Shown: one piece after another, positions 9,630 through 17,463 of the stretch
Numbering within the stretch: the first letter of the stretch is position 1
Layout: every line of letters begins with the position of its first letter
Assembly (NCBI RefSeq): GCF_007746795.1
Contig: NZ_CP036343.1
Location: forward strand, 6,751,096 to 6,815,095
Length of the DNA stretch: 64,000 nucleotides
Direction of reading: 5' to 3'
Origin: Gimesia algae
GTDB lineage: Bacteria; Planctomycetota; Planctomycetia; Planctomycetales; Planctomycetaceae
The notes under the pieces: model-generated
The model's database searches: none
What the model saw: only the letters and a program-made list of their open reading frames with translations
What the model was told of the DNA's origin: nothing
Translations under genes and position numbers: made by a program

Positions 9630-9821
9630 TTGGAAATTATTGTTTTAACGTTCGTCTCTGTCGCGCTATTGCTGGCTGTCATCGCTTTTATCAAGGAGCG
9701 AAGTCTGCGGCTGGCGCTACAGGGTATTCTCAGACACCTGATTCATCGCTGGAGGGCAAATGGAAAAACAGACGCTTCGACTCACACTGACGCTGATTCT
9801 ACTGACCGGAGTCAGCTGTAG
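9630..9821 (+). CDS. Small single-span membrane protein
   Basis: A 63-aa protein starting at TTG, with GAAAGGAG 6 nt before it deciding the start. Residues 2-20 (EIIVLTFVSVALLLAVIAF) form a membrane helix and the rest is basic and polar. It overlaps the next gene by 62 nt, which weakens the call. No family recognised. It would be the first gene of the Ubl-associated block. Confidence 0.5.
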   Translation: MEIIVLTFVSVALLLAVIAFIKERSLRLALQGILRHLIHRWRANGKTDASTHTDADSTDRSQL

Positions 9822-10329
9822 TTCCGACGAAAACAGTCGTGTGGCCGAACTGGCCACGCAACAACTGGAACGTCAGTCGAATCAAAACCGTCGGATGGTC
9901 GAACTGCAACAGGAAGTCGCCTCGGGTTCACGCGAGCTGGTGGAAGCTGATGCCAGAGCCCGGCAGGAAATGGTCGTTCTGCAGCGCGAAATCCAAGCAG
10001 GGCAAAATGAAATCGGCCACCAGCGCGATCAGCTGGAAGCAGAACGTCGTGAAATCGCTGACAGCCGAAATCGAGATCCGATTATTGCGGCTGCGATCAC
10101 CAGAGTGGCCTTTGTGGTGGCCAGTCTGCTTCCCCTGCTGATCTGCTGGCTGTTGCTGCAGCAGAAGGTAGAACCTGTGAGCAAGAATGAGATCGCAGAA
10201 TTACTGCTGGACGATTTGGTCTCATCTGACCCACGGCTGATGCCACCTGCGAAAACAGATCCTGACAAACTCCGGTTAACGGATTTACTACAATCTCCTG
10301 ATAACTCATCTACAGAAAGGGAAAACTGA
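9760..10329 (+). CDS. Lipoprotein with coiled coil and membrane segment
   Basis: A 189-aa protein of unknown function. The N-terminus is a lipoprotein signal with lipobox LTGVSC (Cys about 20). Residues about 30-110 are a charged coiled coil rich in Q, E and R. A membrane helix follows (AAITRVAFVVASLLPLLICWLLL), then a short polar tail. SD GGAGG lies 7 nt upstream of the ATG. It is followed 1 nt later by the DUF1257 gene. It could anchor or scaffold the products of the block at the membrane; that is inference. Confidence 0.7.
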   Translation: MEKQTLRLTLTLILLTGVSCSSDENSRVAELATQQLERQSNQNRRMVELQQEVASGSRELVEADARARQEMVVLQREIQAGQNEIGHQRDQLEAERREIADSRNRDPIIAAAITRVAFVVASLLPLLICWLLLQQKVEPVSKNEIAELLLDDLVSSDPRLMPPAKTDPDKLRLTDLLQSPDNSSTEREN

Positions 10330-10330
10330 A

Positions 10331-10708
10331 ATGTCACATATTGTTACCATCCAAACGGAAGTTCGCGATGCCGAGGCACTGGGCCTGGCCTGTCGCCGCC
10401 TCGATTTAGGAGAACCCGTTCACGAAAGCGTTCCCCTGTTTAGCGGAGAAGCGACCGGTTACTGTGTCCGTCTACCGGACTGGCGGTATCCTGTTGTGTT
10501 CGACGTCGATCAAGGCCAGGTTCGCTACGACAACTTTGAGGGCCGCTGGGGCGAACCGGGTCAGCTCAACAGACTACTGCAATTTTACGGCGTAGAAAAA
10601 TGCCGCCTGGAAGCGCGCCGTAAGGGACATTCCGTCCTGGAGAACCAGCTCAGCGACGGTTCCATCAAACTTACCATTCAGCTCGGAGAGGGTCATGCAA
10701 ACAATTGA
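10331..10708 (+). CDS. DUF1257 (Ycf35-like) protein
   Basis: A 125-aa DUF1257-family protein; plastid and cyanobacterial members are called Ycf35. It opens MSHIVTIQTEVRDAEALGLACRRL and has the family core VRLPDWRYPVVFDV...YDNFEGRWG. Biochemical function unknown. The pairing with DUF2997 (overlapping by 14 nt) and a Ycf46-like AAA ATPase downstream is a recurring gene neighbourhood, supporting a common complex. Confidence 0.85.
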   Translation: MSHIVTIQTEVRDAEALGLACRRLDLGEPVHESVPLFSGEATGYCVRLPDWRYPVVFDVDQGQVRYDNFEGRWGEPGQLNRLLQFYGVEKCRLEARRKGHSVLENQLSDGSIKLTIQLGEGHANN

Positions 10709-10889
10709 AATCATCATTTCAACCGATGGTCAGTCCCGGATCGAAACCCGCGGCTTTACCGGTTCCCGGTGCAAGGACGCTAGCCGGTTTCTGGAAACGG
10801 CGCTGGGGAAAGTCTCCTCGGAAAAACTGACCGCCGAATATCATCAAACCGTCCAACATCAACCCAACCATCTGACACAGGAGAATTAG
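10695..10889 (+). CDS. DUF2997 protein
   Basis: A 64-aa protein beginning MQTIEIIISTDGQSRIETRGFTGSRCKDASRFLE, the whole of the DUF2997 family core. SD GGAGAGG lies within the end of the DUF1257 gene, which it overlaps by 14 nt. Function unknown; always small and usually next to DUF1257. Confidence 0.85.
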   Translation: MQTIEIIISTDGQSRIETRGFTGSRCKDASRFLETALGKVSSEKLTAEYHQTVQHQPNHLTQEN

Positions 10890-10948
10890 CTTTCGCAAAT
10901 CAACACATTCAGGTCTTACCGGACCCGATTCCCGAAGATTCGCCACTG

Positions 10949-11554
10949 GTGCGTGTGCTGGTGGTTGTTGAAGGGACGCATGACATCAAGTTCCTGAGAC
11001 GGATCTCCACTCTTCTGCACACCGATGATCCTACACTGCCTGATCTGGCCAGCATGGAACGCAACAGGGAACTCATTTTTCTGCCGATCAGCGGTCATCC
11101 TCAGGCCTGGATCAGGAGACTGGCTCCTCTCAACCTGCCAGAGTTTCATCTGTATGATCGCGAGCAGTCACCGGTCACAGAACAGCGTCAGCAAACAGTC
11201 GACACGATCAATCAACGCTATCGCTGCCGCGCCATGTTGACCAAAAAGCGAAGTCTGGAGAACTATCTGCACCCCAGTGCCATTCTGGCCGTTGCCAGTG
11301 TGGAACTGAATTATGGCGATCATGACTGTGTGGCAACCGTTGCGGCGCAACAGATATTCGAAAGCAGTCATGGCAACCCCAACTGGAAACAGATCACCAA
11401 GCGTGCCCGGGTGCGACTGACAAATCGCGTTAAGCACTGGCTCAACACCAGCGCCGTCGAACAGATGACGGTTTCATTGCTACAGGAACGCGATCCTGAA
11501 GGAGAAGTCATCTCGTGGCTGGAGTCAATCAGCCAACTGGCTGAAACCACTTAA
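10949..11554 (+). CDS. TOPRIM-like protein (OLD/DUF4435-like)
   Basis: A 201-aa protein that looks like a stand-alone TOPRIM domain. It begins with strand-plus-Glu VVVEGTHDIKFL (E8, D12), then YDRE and KRSLENYLHP, which resemble the metal-binding acidic loops of OLD-type nucleases. GTG 10949 is the first standard start. A good SD (AGGAG, 10879-10883) lies upstream without a standard start codon at proper spacing, and the frame stays open there with plausible sequence (ANQHIQVLPDPIPEDSP), so the true N-terminus may be longer through an unusual start. It would act on nucleic acid or a phosphoester. Confidence 0.6.
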   Translation: MRVLVVVEGTHDIKFLRRISTLLHTDDPTLPDLASMERNRELIFLPISGHPQAWIRRLAPLNLPEFHLYDREQSPVTEQRQQTVDTINQRYRCRAMLTKKRSLENYLHPSAILAVASVELNYGDHDCVATVAAQQIFESSHGNPNWKQITKRARVRLTNRVKHWLNTSAVEQMTVSLLQERDPEGEVISWLESISQLAETT

Positions 11555-11601
11555 GCACATTTCACACTTTCTTTTTTCTTCAAACCATCAAGGAAATTTC
11601 T

Positions 11602-13098
11602 ATGTTACTATCAGAACGTCTGGCGGAGAACGTACGCGCCTGCTTTACTGGAATCTGGATTCAGAGCCATGAACACGATGAGGCATTGTTGGAGATGGCC
11701 CGGCTCTGCCACACTGAAGACTGGCGGTTACTCTCCTGGGACATTGACCGGGGCCTGCAAGGGACGGAACTCGCTGAGGACGGCGACACATCGCTCCCCG
11801 ATCCTCTGGCGGCCATTCACAGTTTAAGTAGTCAGGCCGATCCGGACCGTCCCACACTGCTGGTTCTGAAAAACTTCCATCGCTTCATCGATTCGCCTGA
11901 GATCATTCAGGCGCTGACACAACAGATCAACTTGGGGAAACAGGCACGGACATTTATTGTCGTGCTTTCCAGTCTGGTACAGATTCCGACGGAGTTGGAA
12001 AAACTGTTTGTTTGCCTGGAGCATGATCTTCCTGATCGGGATCAGCTGCTGGAAATTGCCCGCAGTATCGCCACGGAAACGGGAGAATTACCGGAGGGTC
12101 CAGAACTGGAGCGTGTCCTGGATGCCGCTTCGGGTCTGACCCGTTATGAAGCGGAAGGGGCCTTCAGTCTCTCGCTGGTACGTCATAGCCGCATTGAAGC
12201 CTCAGTCGTACTGGAGCTAAAATCTCAAACGTTATTGAAAAGCGGTATGCTATCACTGCATCAAGGATCGGAATCGTTCGATGGATTGGGAGGTTTGGAA
12301 GCACTCAAAGCCTTTTGCCGGTGTGCGCTCCGTCCCCGGCCACAGGATGCAACGGTCGTTCGTCCAAGAGGCGTCTTGCTGCTGGGAGTTCCGGGAACCG
12401 GTAAGAGTGCGTTTGCTAAAGCACTGGGAAAAGAGACCGGGCGTCCCACACTGACCCTCGACGTCGGGGCTCTGATGGGTTCGCTTTTAGGCCAAACAGA
12501 AGAGCGAACTCGAAGGGCACTCCAGATCGTCGATGCGATGCAACCGGCCATCCTGTTTATTGACGAAGTCGAAAAAGGGCTGAGTGGCTCTGCCTCTTCC
12601 GGACAGTCTGACAGTGGCGTGTCGACCCGCATGCTGGGAACACTGCTCAGCTGGCTGAACGACCACACCTCAGACGTGTTTGTGGTCTGTACCGCCAACG
12701 ACATTTCCAAACTGCCGCCGGAGTTTGTACGCGCCGAACGCTTTGATGCGCTGTTCTTTCTGGATTTACCGGGAGATGACCAGAAACAGGCCATCTGGCG
12801 TCTGTACCGTGATCTGTTTGGTCTTACGTCCGATCAACGTTTGCCAGACGACCGGCACTGGACCGGTTCGGAAATCCGGGCCTGCTGTCGTCTGGCGGCT
12901 CTACTGGACGTGCCCTTAATCAAGGCTGCAGAAAACGTGGTTCCTGTGGCTGTCACAGCCGCCGAATCGGTGGCCCGTTTACGACGCTGGGCCAGCAAAC
13001 GCTGTCTGTCTGCAGAACAGCCTGGCGTTTTTAGTAACGACGAACGTTCCGGTTCGCGTTCACGTGGGAATCTTTCGCACGATCCCCACAGAAATTAA
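11602..13098 (+). CDS. Ycf46-like AAA+ ATPase
   Basis: A 498-aa AAA+ protein resembling Ycf46. Residues 1-200 form the degenerate N-terminal module of the family. The ATPase core has Walker A GVPGTGKS (262-269), Walker B ILFIDEVEKG (D321, E322), sensor-1-like VFVVCTAND and an Arg-finger region FVRAERFD. SD AAGGAAA precedes the ATG. It lies in the middle of the block, with DUF1257 and DUF2997 upstream and the Ubl/E2/JAMM/E1 genes downstream. It may remodel or unfold substrates marked by the Ubl, by analogy with proteasomal ATPases; this is inference. Confidence 0.9.
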   Translation: MLLSERLAENVRACFTGIWIQSHEHDEALLEMARLCHTEDWRLLSWDIDRGLQGTELAEDGDTSLPDPLAAIHSLSSQADPDRPTLLVLKNFHRFIDSPEIIQALTQQINLGKQARTFIVVLSSLVQIPTELEKLFVCLEHDLPDRDQLLEIARSIATETGELPEGPELERVLDAASGLTRYEAEGAFSLSLVRHSRIEASVVLELKSQTLLKSGMLSLHQGSESFDGLGGLEALKAFCRCALRPRPQDATVVRPRGVLLLGVPGTGKSAFAKALGKETGRPTLTLDVGALMGSLLGQTEERTRRALQIVDAMQPAILFIDEVEKGLSGSASSGQSDSGVSTRMLGTLLSWLNDHTSDVFVVCTANDISKLPPEFVRAERFDALFFLDLPGDDQKQAIWRLYRDLFGLTSDQRLPDDRHWTGSEIRACCRLAALLDVPLIKAAENVVPVAVTAAESVARLRRWASKRCLSAEQPGVFSNDERSGSRSRGNLSHDPHRN

Positions 13099-13124
13099 AC
13101 CAAACTCTATTTAAAGGAGACAAT

Positions 13125-14066
13125 ATGACTACGACTGCTATTGATGAAGTAAATACCCGCACCGATCCCATCAATCGGCTGCGATCAACGATGTGTGCCA
13201 CACGCATCAGTTTTGAATGGTTTGGCACACGCAAATCCCTAACACGCGACCAGAAGACTCAGGCTGCCGAATCGTTTGGGGCGGAAGGGACTTTCCTGAG
13301 TGCCGGCAAGAAACTGCTGGATACCGGTCATCCCCGCTTCCGCGCCGTGAATGCGGTCCGGCAGCGAGTGCGATCGTACTGGACTTCGATCAGTCTGCCT
13401 TTTCCGGAACCCGGGATACGGTTACTGCGGCAGGATACCCTGACTACTTTTCAGGAACAGATGCACCAATTTACGGTAGAACTCAACGAAGCTGTTTCAA
13501 ACCTGGATGAACAATATTTGTCTCTGAAGTCTGCAGCCCAGGAGCGTCTGGGAAGTCTGTACAATGACGACGATTATCCCGTGAGCATGATCGGTTTGTT
13601 CGAGGTTTCCTGGGACTTTCCCAGTGTAGAACCGCCGGATTATTTAAGGCAACTCAATCCTGAACTGTACGAGCAGGAATGTCAGAGGGTGAAGTCGCGG
13701 TTCGAAGAAGCGGTTAGGCTGGCGGAAGACGCCTTTCTGGGTGAACTGTCACAGTTGGTGTCGCATCTGACTGACCGTCTCAGTGGTCAAGCCGACGGCC
13801 GGCCCAAAGTCTTTCGTGATTCCGCCATAGGTAACCTGCACGAGTTCTTTGAACGCTTCCGCTCTCTGAATGTGCGATCGAATGAGCAGCTGGATACTCT
13901 GGTAGCCCAGTGTCAGGGAATCGTACAAGGCATCCAGCCTCAGGAATTGCGAAAACGCGGTGAACTCCGTCAGCAGGTGGCTTCAGAGTTGTCTGGAGTC
14001 CAGGCAGCCCTGGATGGTCTGTTGATTGATCGACCGCGGCGACAAATTATCCGAACCCCCAAATGA
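13125..14066 (+). CDS. Hypothetical helical protein
   Basis: A 313-aa protein I do not recognise. It is rich in long amphipathic helices with coiled-coil potential (residues about 105-150 and 170-215) and ends with a basic tail (RPRRQIIRTPK). There is no membrane segment and no catalytic motif that I can name. SD AAAGGAG lies 7 nt before the ATG, 26 nt after the AAA gene, so it is probably co-transcribed. It could be an adaptor of the ATPase. Confidence 0.65.
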   Translation: MTTTAIDEVNTRTDPINRLRSTMCATRISFEWFGTRKSLTRDQKTQAAESFGAEGTFLSAGKKLLDTGHPRFRAVNAVRQRVRSYWTSISLPFPEPGIRLLRQDTLTTFQEQMHQFTVELNEAVSNLDEQYLSLKSAAQERLGSLYNDDDYPVSMIGLFEVSWDFPSVEPPDYLRQLNPELYEQECQRVKSRFEEAVRLAEDAFLGELSQLVSHLTDRLSGQADGRPKVFRDSAIGNLHEFFERFRSLNVRSNEQLDTLVAQCQGIVQGIQPQELRKRGELRQQVASELSGVQAALDGLLIDRPRRQIIRTPK

Positions 14067-14076
14067 GGTGATCCAC

Positions 14077-14328
14077 ATGAAACTTTTAATCTCACCACAG
14101 GGGACGGTGCACTGCGTTTACTCCGAGGAAATTGATCTGGCAACCTTCGGTCGACTGGCCATCTCACGTGGCTCATATGTCGAACCGAATGCAGACGGTC
14201 AATGGAATGTGGATCTGTCTCCCGTGGACGGGCCACAGTTGGGACCTTTCGCGCACCGAAGTGCAGCCCTGAAATCAGAAACGGACTGGTTGGAGCAGCA
14301 TTGGTTGCCGACAGACATCAGTCCCTGA
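14077..14328 (+). CDS. Hypothetical small protein
   Basis: An 83-aa protein starting at ATG 14077 with GAGGTG 7 nt upstream. It begins MKLLISPQGTVHCVYSEEIDLATFGRL and has a middle GQWNVDLSPVDGPQLGPF. The GTVHCVYSE...RGSYVEP pattern resembles a short conserved module seen in some bacterial small proteins of unknown function. Ten nt after the previous gene; same operon. It is followed by a terminator-like hairpin. Confidence 0.65.
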   Translation: MKLLISPQGTVHCVYSEEIDLATFGRLAISRGSYVEPNADGQWNVDLSPVDGPQLGPFAHRSAALKSETDWLEQHWLPTDISP

Positions 14329-14359
14329 GAATTGACGACATAATTTTGACTACTGGTTT

Positions 14360-14405
14360 GCCCCGGTCTCGCAAGTTTGTTGCCTGCAGGACCGGGGCTT
14401 TTATA
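14360..14405 (+). terminator. Hairpin terminator/attenuator
   Basis: GCCCCGGTC (14360-14368) pairs with GACCGGGGC (14390-14398), followed by TTTTATATTT. It lies 32 nt after one gene and about 35 nt before the next start. It may terminate part of the transcripts, giving different levels for the upstream and downstream halves of the block. Confidence 0.8.
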
Positions 14406-14437
14406 TTTGAACGCTTACATTTTCAAGGAGACGACTG

Positions 14438-14653
14438 ATGAAACAAGTAGATTTAAATCGGGCCGTTGCCCTGGCAACCGGCGAAAGTATTTCGACCGTG
14501 AAACGCCTGGGCTTTTTACTGGCAGAGCCAGATGAGCACATTGATCCTGCAGCAGAAGAGTCAGGGCCGTATGTGATCGACTGGGATGAGTTGGAAACCA
14601 ATCGACTCAACTCTTTAAGACTAGGGGCACGCCATGAACCAGTGGTGGCCTGA
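14438..14653 (+). CDS. Hypothetical small acidic protein
   Basis: A 71-aa protein (MKQVDLNRAVALATGESISTV...) with SD AAGGAGAC before the ATG. The first 30 residues resemble a short HTH-like helical pair, and the acidic second half ends with YVIDWDELETNRL. Family not recognised. It is the first gene after the 14360 hairpin. Confidence 0.6.
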   Translation: MKQVDLNRAVALATGESISTVKRLGFLLAEPDEHIDPAAEESGPYVIDWDELETNRLNSLRLGARHEPVVA

Positions 14654-14825
14654 TCTTCAAACGAGTGAAAGCTGTCGAACTATCCCAGAGGATCTCAGTG
14701 CACGGTCGAATGCACTGTCGGCCCTACGACAAATCATGCACGCCGGTCGCATCAAGGGACGACGTTGTGTGAAAAGTAATACACGCCGTAGGAAACGACG
14801 TCGCAAACGACAGACGCTCACATAA
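14634..14825 (+). CDS. Possible small basic protein
   Basis: A 63-aa frame starting inside the previous gene (20-nt overlap), with an AGGGG-type SD. The C-terminal half is very basic (IKGRRCVKSNTRRRKRRRKRQTLT), which could bind nucleic acid. Tandem small genes in this block make translation plausible, but there is no family evidence. Confidence 0.4.
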   Translation: MNQWWPDLQTSESCRTIPEDLSARSNALSALRQIMHAGRIKGRRCVKSNTRRRKRRRKRQTLT

Positions 14826-14876
14826 ACAACCAATGTCAATTTTTATCGAAATTCAATCAGGAACGGAAAGACTTTT

Positions 14877-15101
14877 ATGAAACTTTTATTGATCAACAAT
14901 GATGGCGGTGGTTTCGCTGATTATATCGACGTCCCCGCTGGAACGACGGTGGCACAACTCTTTGAACAGAAGATGGGGGATGCTGTGGCCCGCGATTACC
15001 TGATTCGCGTGAACCGCCAGCCCTGTCCTCCAAATCAGTGTTTACAGGACGGGGATCGGATTTCGATTACTCCCACAAAGATTGAGGGGGCGTGGTCCTA
15101 G
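14877..15101 (+). CDS. Ubiquitin-like beta-grasp protein (ThiS/MoaD-like)
   Basis: A 74-aa protein whose pattern fits the ThiS/MoaD/ubiquitin beta-grasp fold: a first strand [11 protein letters not shown], a second strand and helix ([18 protein letters not shown]), a middle strand YLIRVNRQ and a final [10 protein letters not shown], the family's closing strand. It ends in KIEGAWS rather than Gly-Gly; processing by the neighbouring JAMM protease could expose a Gly or Ala. It is probably the protein modifier or sulfur carrier of the block. SD is GGAACGG/AAAG. Followed by E2/RING, JAMM and E1 genes in the same direction. Confidence 0.75.
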   Translation: MKLLLINNDGGGFADYIDVPAGTTVAQLFEQKMGDAVARDYLIRVNRQPCPPNQCLQDGDRISITPTKIEGAWS

Positions 15102-15114
15102 GTTTGTATTTCCT

Positions 15115-15150
15115 CAGGCTGTCGGGGCTTCGTTCCCGGCAGCCTGTTTT
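15115..15150 (+). terminator. Hairpin terminator/attenuator
   Basis: A 12-bp stem (15115-15126 with 15135-15146, one G-U pair) around GCTTCGTT, followed by TTTT. It lies between the Ubl gene and the E2/RING gene, 28 nt before the start of the latter. It could keep the abundant Ubl transcript separate from the enzymes. Confidence 0.8.
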
Positions 15151-15177
15151 GAGATCACTTTTTTAAAAGAGGAGACT

Positions 15178-16227
15178 ATGAAATATTCAAAAAAACAATT
15201 CTGGCGGGCTGCCAGTCATATTTTTCACTGTCTGGTATCAGAAGAATCTCCGACACAATTAAAACAGCCTTTCGAAGTCTGGTGGCACTGTGATCGATTG
15301 ATTCAGAAATGTCAGCAGGCACAACGTAGAGGTTGGAATCTGGCTGCTTTAAAACTGGAACGAGAACTGAAAACTAGTCTTGCTCAGCTGATCCAGCAAC
15401 TAACAACTCTGCACGGCAAATTGTCGTCGGATTCACCACAGCAGATTTCCTCTATTGGGGAGCTCTACGCAGAACTGCTGGCTTTAGAAGAAGAATTTGG
15501 TGAGGTGAATCTGGATCTCCGAACGCAGAGCATTTCAGTCATCACAGAACGAATTGAACTGGAGGCCATCTATCTGGGCCCCTTTGAGATTTGCCTTGAC
15601 TATGGAAACCAAAACACCAATGGATCTCTCCATTACCGGGTGATCGCTAGAGACCCCAATCCGGCAATTACCAATGACGGTGTCACACATCCCCACGTTC
15701 AGTCAGAAGTCGTCTGTGAAGGAGAGGGACGATTGGCGATACGCCGTTCACTGGAACAAGGAAGGCTGTTTGATTTTTTCACGATGGTGGCCAGCCTGTT
15801 ACGAACTTATAACTCCGACAGCCCCTATGTAGCGCTCAGTGACTGGGACAGCGTTGAATGTACCGAGTGCGCTGATGTGATTGCGGCCAACTCACAGACA
15901 CGCTGTGAAAACTGTGAAATCACACTCTGCACGGGATGTGCTAAAGACTGTTCGGACTGCGATTGTCCGTTTTGCCATGAATGTTTGTCGTACTGTGACA
16001 GCTGTCACGGCCAATGCTGTTCGTCCTGTCTGCGACAGTGCATTCAGTGTCATGCCGACTGTTGTCAACGTTGTTTACTTGAAAATGAAAGGTGCTCTGA
16101 TTGCGATGCACAAGAAATCGAAGAAACGAATGAAGAAAAACAGGAAACCCATACAGCAGAAGCAAAACCAGTTACCGCAACTGCGGTTCAGCCCGACAGC
16201 TTGGGCGAAACTGTTGTACCTGCGTAA
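15178..16227 (+). CDS. E2-like domain fused to a Cys-rich RING-like domain
   Basis: A 349-aa protein from ATG 15178 (SD GAGGAG). Residues about 1-110 are helical. Residues about 125-215 read like an E2 ubiquitin-conjugating fold: two strands ([23 protein letters not shown]), then H171-P172-H173 and nine residues after His the candidate catalytic Cys180 (VVCEGEG), then a helix like the E2 LL..PN region ([21 protein letters not shown]). Residues 228-309 hold 23 cysteines, mostly CxxC pairs, like tandem RING/treble-clef zinc modules. The tail is low-complexity and is overprinted by the next gene. It could serve as a fused E2-E3. The E2 call is from motif pattern only. Confidence 0.65.
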   Translation: MKYSKKQFWRAASHIFHCLVSEESPTQLKQPFEVWWHCDRLIQKCQQAQRRGWNLAALKLERELKTSLAQLIQQLTTLHGKLSSDSPQQISSIGELYAELLALEEEFGEVNLDLRTQSISVITERIELEAIYLGPFEICLDYGNQNTNGSLHYRVIARDPNPAITNDGVTHPHVQSEVVCEGEGRLAIRRSLEQGRLFDFFTMVASLLRTYNSDSPYVALSDWDSVECTECADVIAANSQTRCENCEITLCTGCAKDCSDCDCPFCHECLSYCDSCHGQCCSSCLRQCIQCHADCCQRCLLENERCSDCDAQEIEETNEEKQETHTAEAKPVTATAVQPDSLGETVVPA

Positions 16228-16777
16228 TTATGGAGACACCGAAGTGGGAGGCTTCGGTATCTCTTCAGAGGTCGATCTATTGCTGGTGCAGGATCTGCAA
16301 CTAGTGGAGCAAACCTGCTCGTTGGCTCATGTGGCCTTCGACGATGAGGCAGTCGCCAACTTCTTTGACGATCAGGTGGATGCAGGTCTGCGTCCTGAGC
16401 AGTTTGGTCGGATCTGGATTCACACGCATCCCGGCGATTGTCCCTTACCCAGCCTAACGGATGAAAAAACCTTTGCTCGCGTCTTTGGTCGATCTGACTG
16501 GGCTGTGATGTTTATCTTGGCGCGGACAGGGCAAAAATATGCGCGGTTAAAATTTAATGTGGGTCCCACGGCCGAATACGAAATTCCCGTGAAACAGGAT
16601 TACGCTCACACATTTGCCGGATGCGATCCAGAAAGTTGGGAGGACGAATATTTAAGTCACGTGCATCCGCAACATAATCGTCGTCTACTCCAGTCTGCTT
16701 TTGATCAGACCGCAGATTTTGACTGGGAAGAGGACTGGCTCTTTGCTGAAAACGAATTGAAAGGAGAACAAATTTGA
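16130..16777 (+). CDS. JAMM/JAB-family metalloprotease (Ubl peptidase)
   Basis: A 215-aa JAB protein with a complete JAMM motif, numbering from the ATG at 16130: E38 (DTEVGGFG), H98-T-H100, then seven residues, S108-x2-D111. Members cleave after ubiquitin-like tails or isopeptide bonds. The conserved N-terminal strand [14 protein letters not shown] lies before the end of the E2/RING gene, so an overlap of about 100 nt in another frame is required; ATGs at 16085, 16106 and 16130 are all possible starts. SD signals are weak. It ends in TTGA, overlapping the E1 gene start. Confidence 0.88.
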   Translation: MKKNRKPIQQKQNQLPQLRFSPTAWAKLLYLRNYGDTEVGGFGISSEVDLLLVQDLQLVEQTCSLAHVAFDDEAVANFFDDQVDAGLRPEQFGRIWIHTHPGDCPLPSLTDEKTFARVFGRSDWAVMFILARTGQKYARLKFNVGPTAEYEIPVKQDYAHTFAGCDPESWEDEYLSHVHPQHNRRLLQSAFDQTADFDWEEDWLFAENELKGEQI

Positions 16778-17463
16778 ATACATTAAATGTGACTACGGAT
16801 CGTTTCAAAAGACAGAGTGACCTGATCCCAGCAGCACGACTTTCCCATATTACGGCAACCGTCATCGGCGTGGGAGCCATTGGTCGTCAGGTCGCACTGC
16901 AACTGGCGGCCATTGGGACACGACAGATTCAGCTGATCGACTTTGACACGGTGGAATCAACTAATATCACGACTCAGGGATATCGAGACCAAGATCTGGG
17001 ACAGTCTAAAGTAGACGCAACGGCCAGAGCCATTCAGGAGCTTGATGATTCGATTCAAGTAACGGTGACTCCAGATCGTTATCGAGTATCAGTTCCTGTG
17101 GGAGAGGCTGTCTTTTGCTGTGTCGATTCTATCTCTGCGCGGGCGGCGATCTGGCGTTCTGTATCCTCTCACTGCCAGCTATTTGTAGATGGCCGTATGC
17201 TGGGTGAAGTAATCCGTGTCCTCTCAGTGGCTGCTCCCCACAACGACAACAATTACTATGAATCGACTTTGTTTCACCAGTCCGAAGCCCAAACTGGTCG
17301 CTGCACAGCACAAAGTACAATCTACACCGCTAACATCGCTGCAGGCTTAATTCTGCACCAGTTCACACGCTGGCGACGCATGTTACCTTTGGATCGTGAC
17401 ATCACCCTCAGCCTACTCGCAAGCGAGTTGATTCTGGGGCCTGATCCATCTCGGGAAATTTAG
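16774..17463 (+). CDS. E1/ThiF-like adenylyltransferase
   Basis: A 229-aa Rossmann-fold E1-like enzyme that would adenylate the Ubl C-terminus and possibly form a thioester. The nucleotide loop [10 protein letters not shown] spans 30-39; the acidic strand end is LIDFD (D56, D58), followed by ESTN. The likely catalytic Cys is C177 in [17 protein letters not shown]. It lacks the CxxC zinc pairs of ThiF/MoeB. The start is TTG 16774, with AAGGAG 8 nt upstream and its T overlapping the JAMM stop (TTGA). The 3' end overlaps the convergent recombinase gene by 56 nt. Confidence 0.88.
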   Translation: MNTLNVTTDRFKRQSDLIPAARLSHITATVIGVGAIGRQVALQLAAIGTRQIQLIDFDTVESTNITTQGYRDQDLGQSKVDATARAIQELDDSIQVTVTPDRYRVSVPVGEAVFCCVDSISARAAIWRSVSSHCQLFVDGRMLGEVIRVLSVAAPHNDNNYYESTLFHQSEAQTGRCTAQSTIYTANIAAGLILHQFTRWRRMLPLDRDITLSLLASELILGPDPSREI

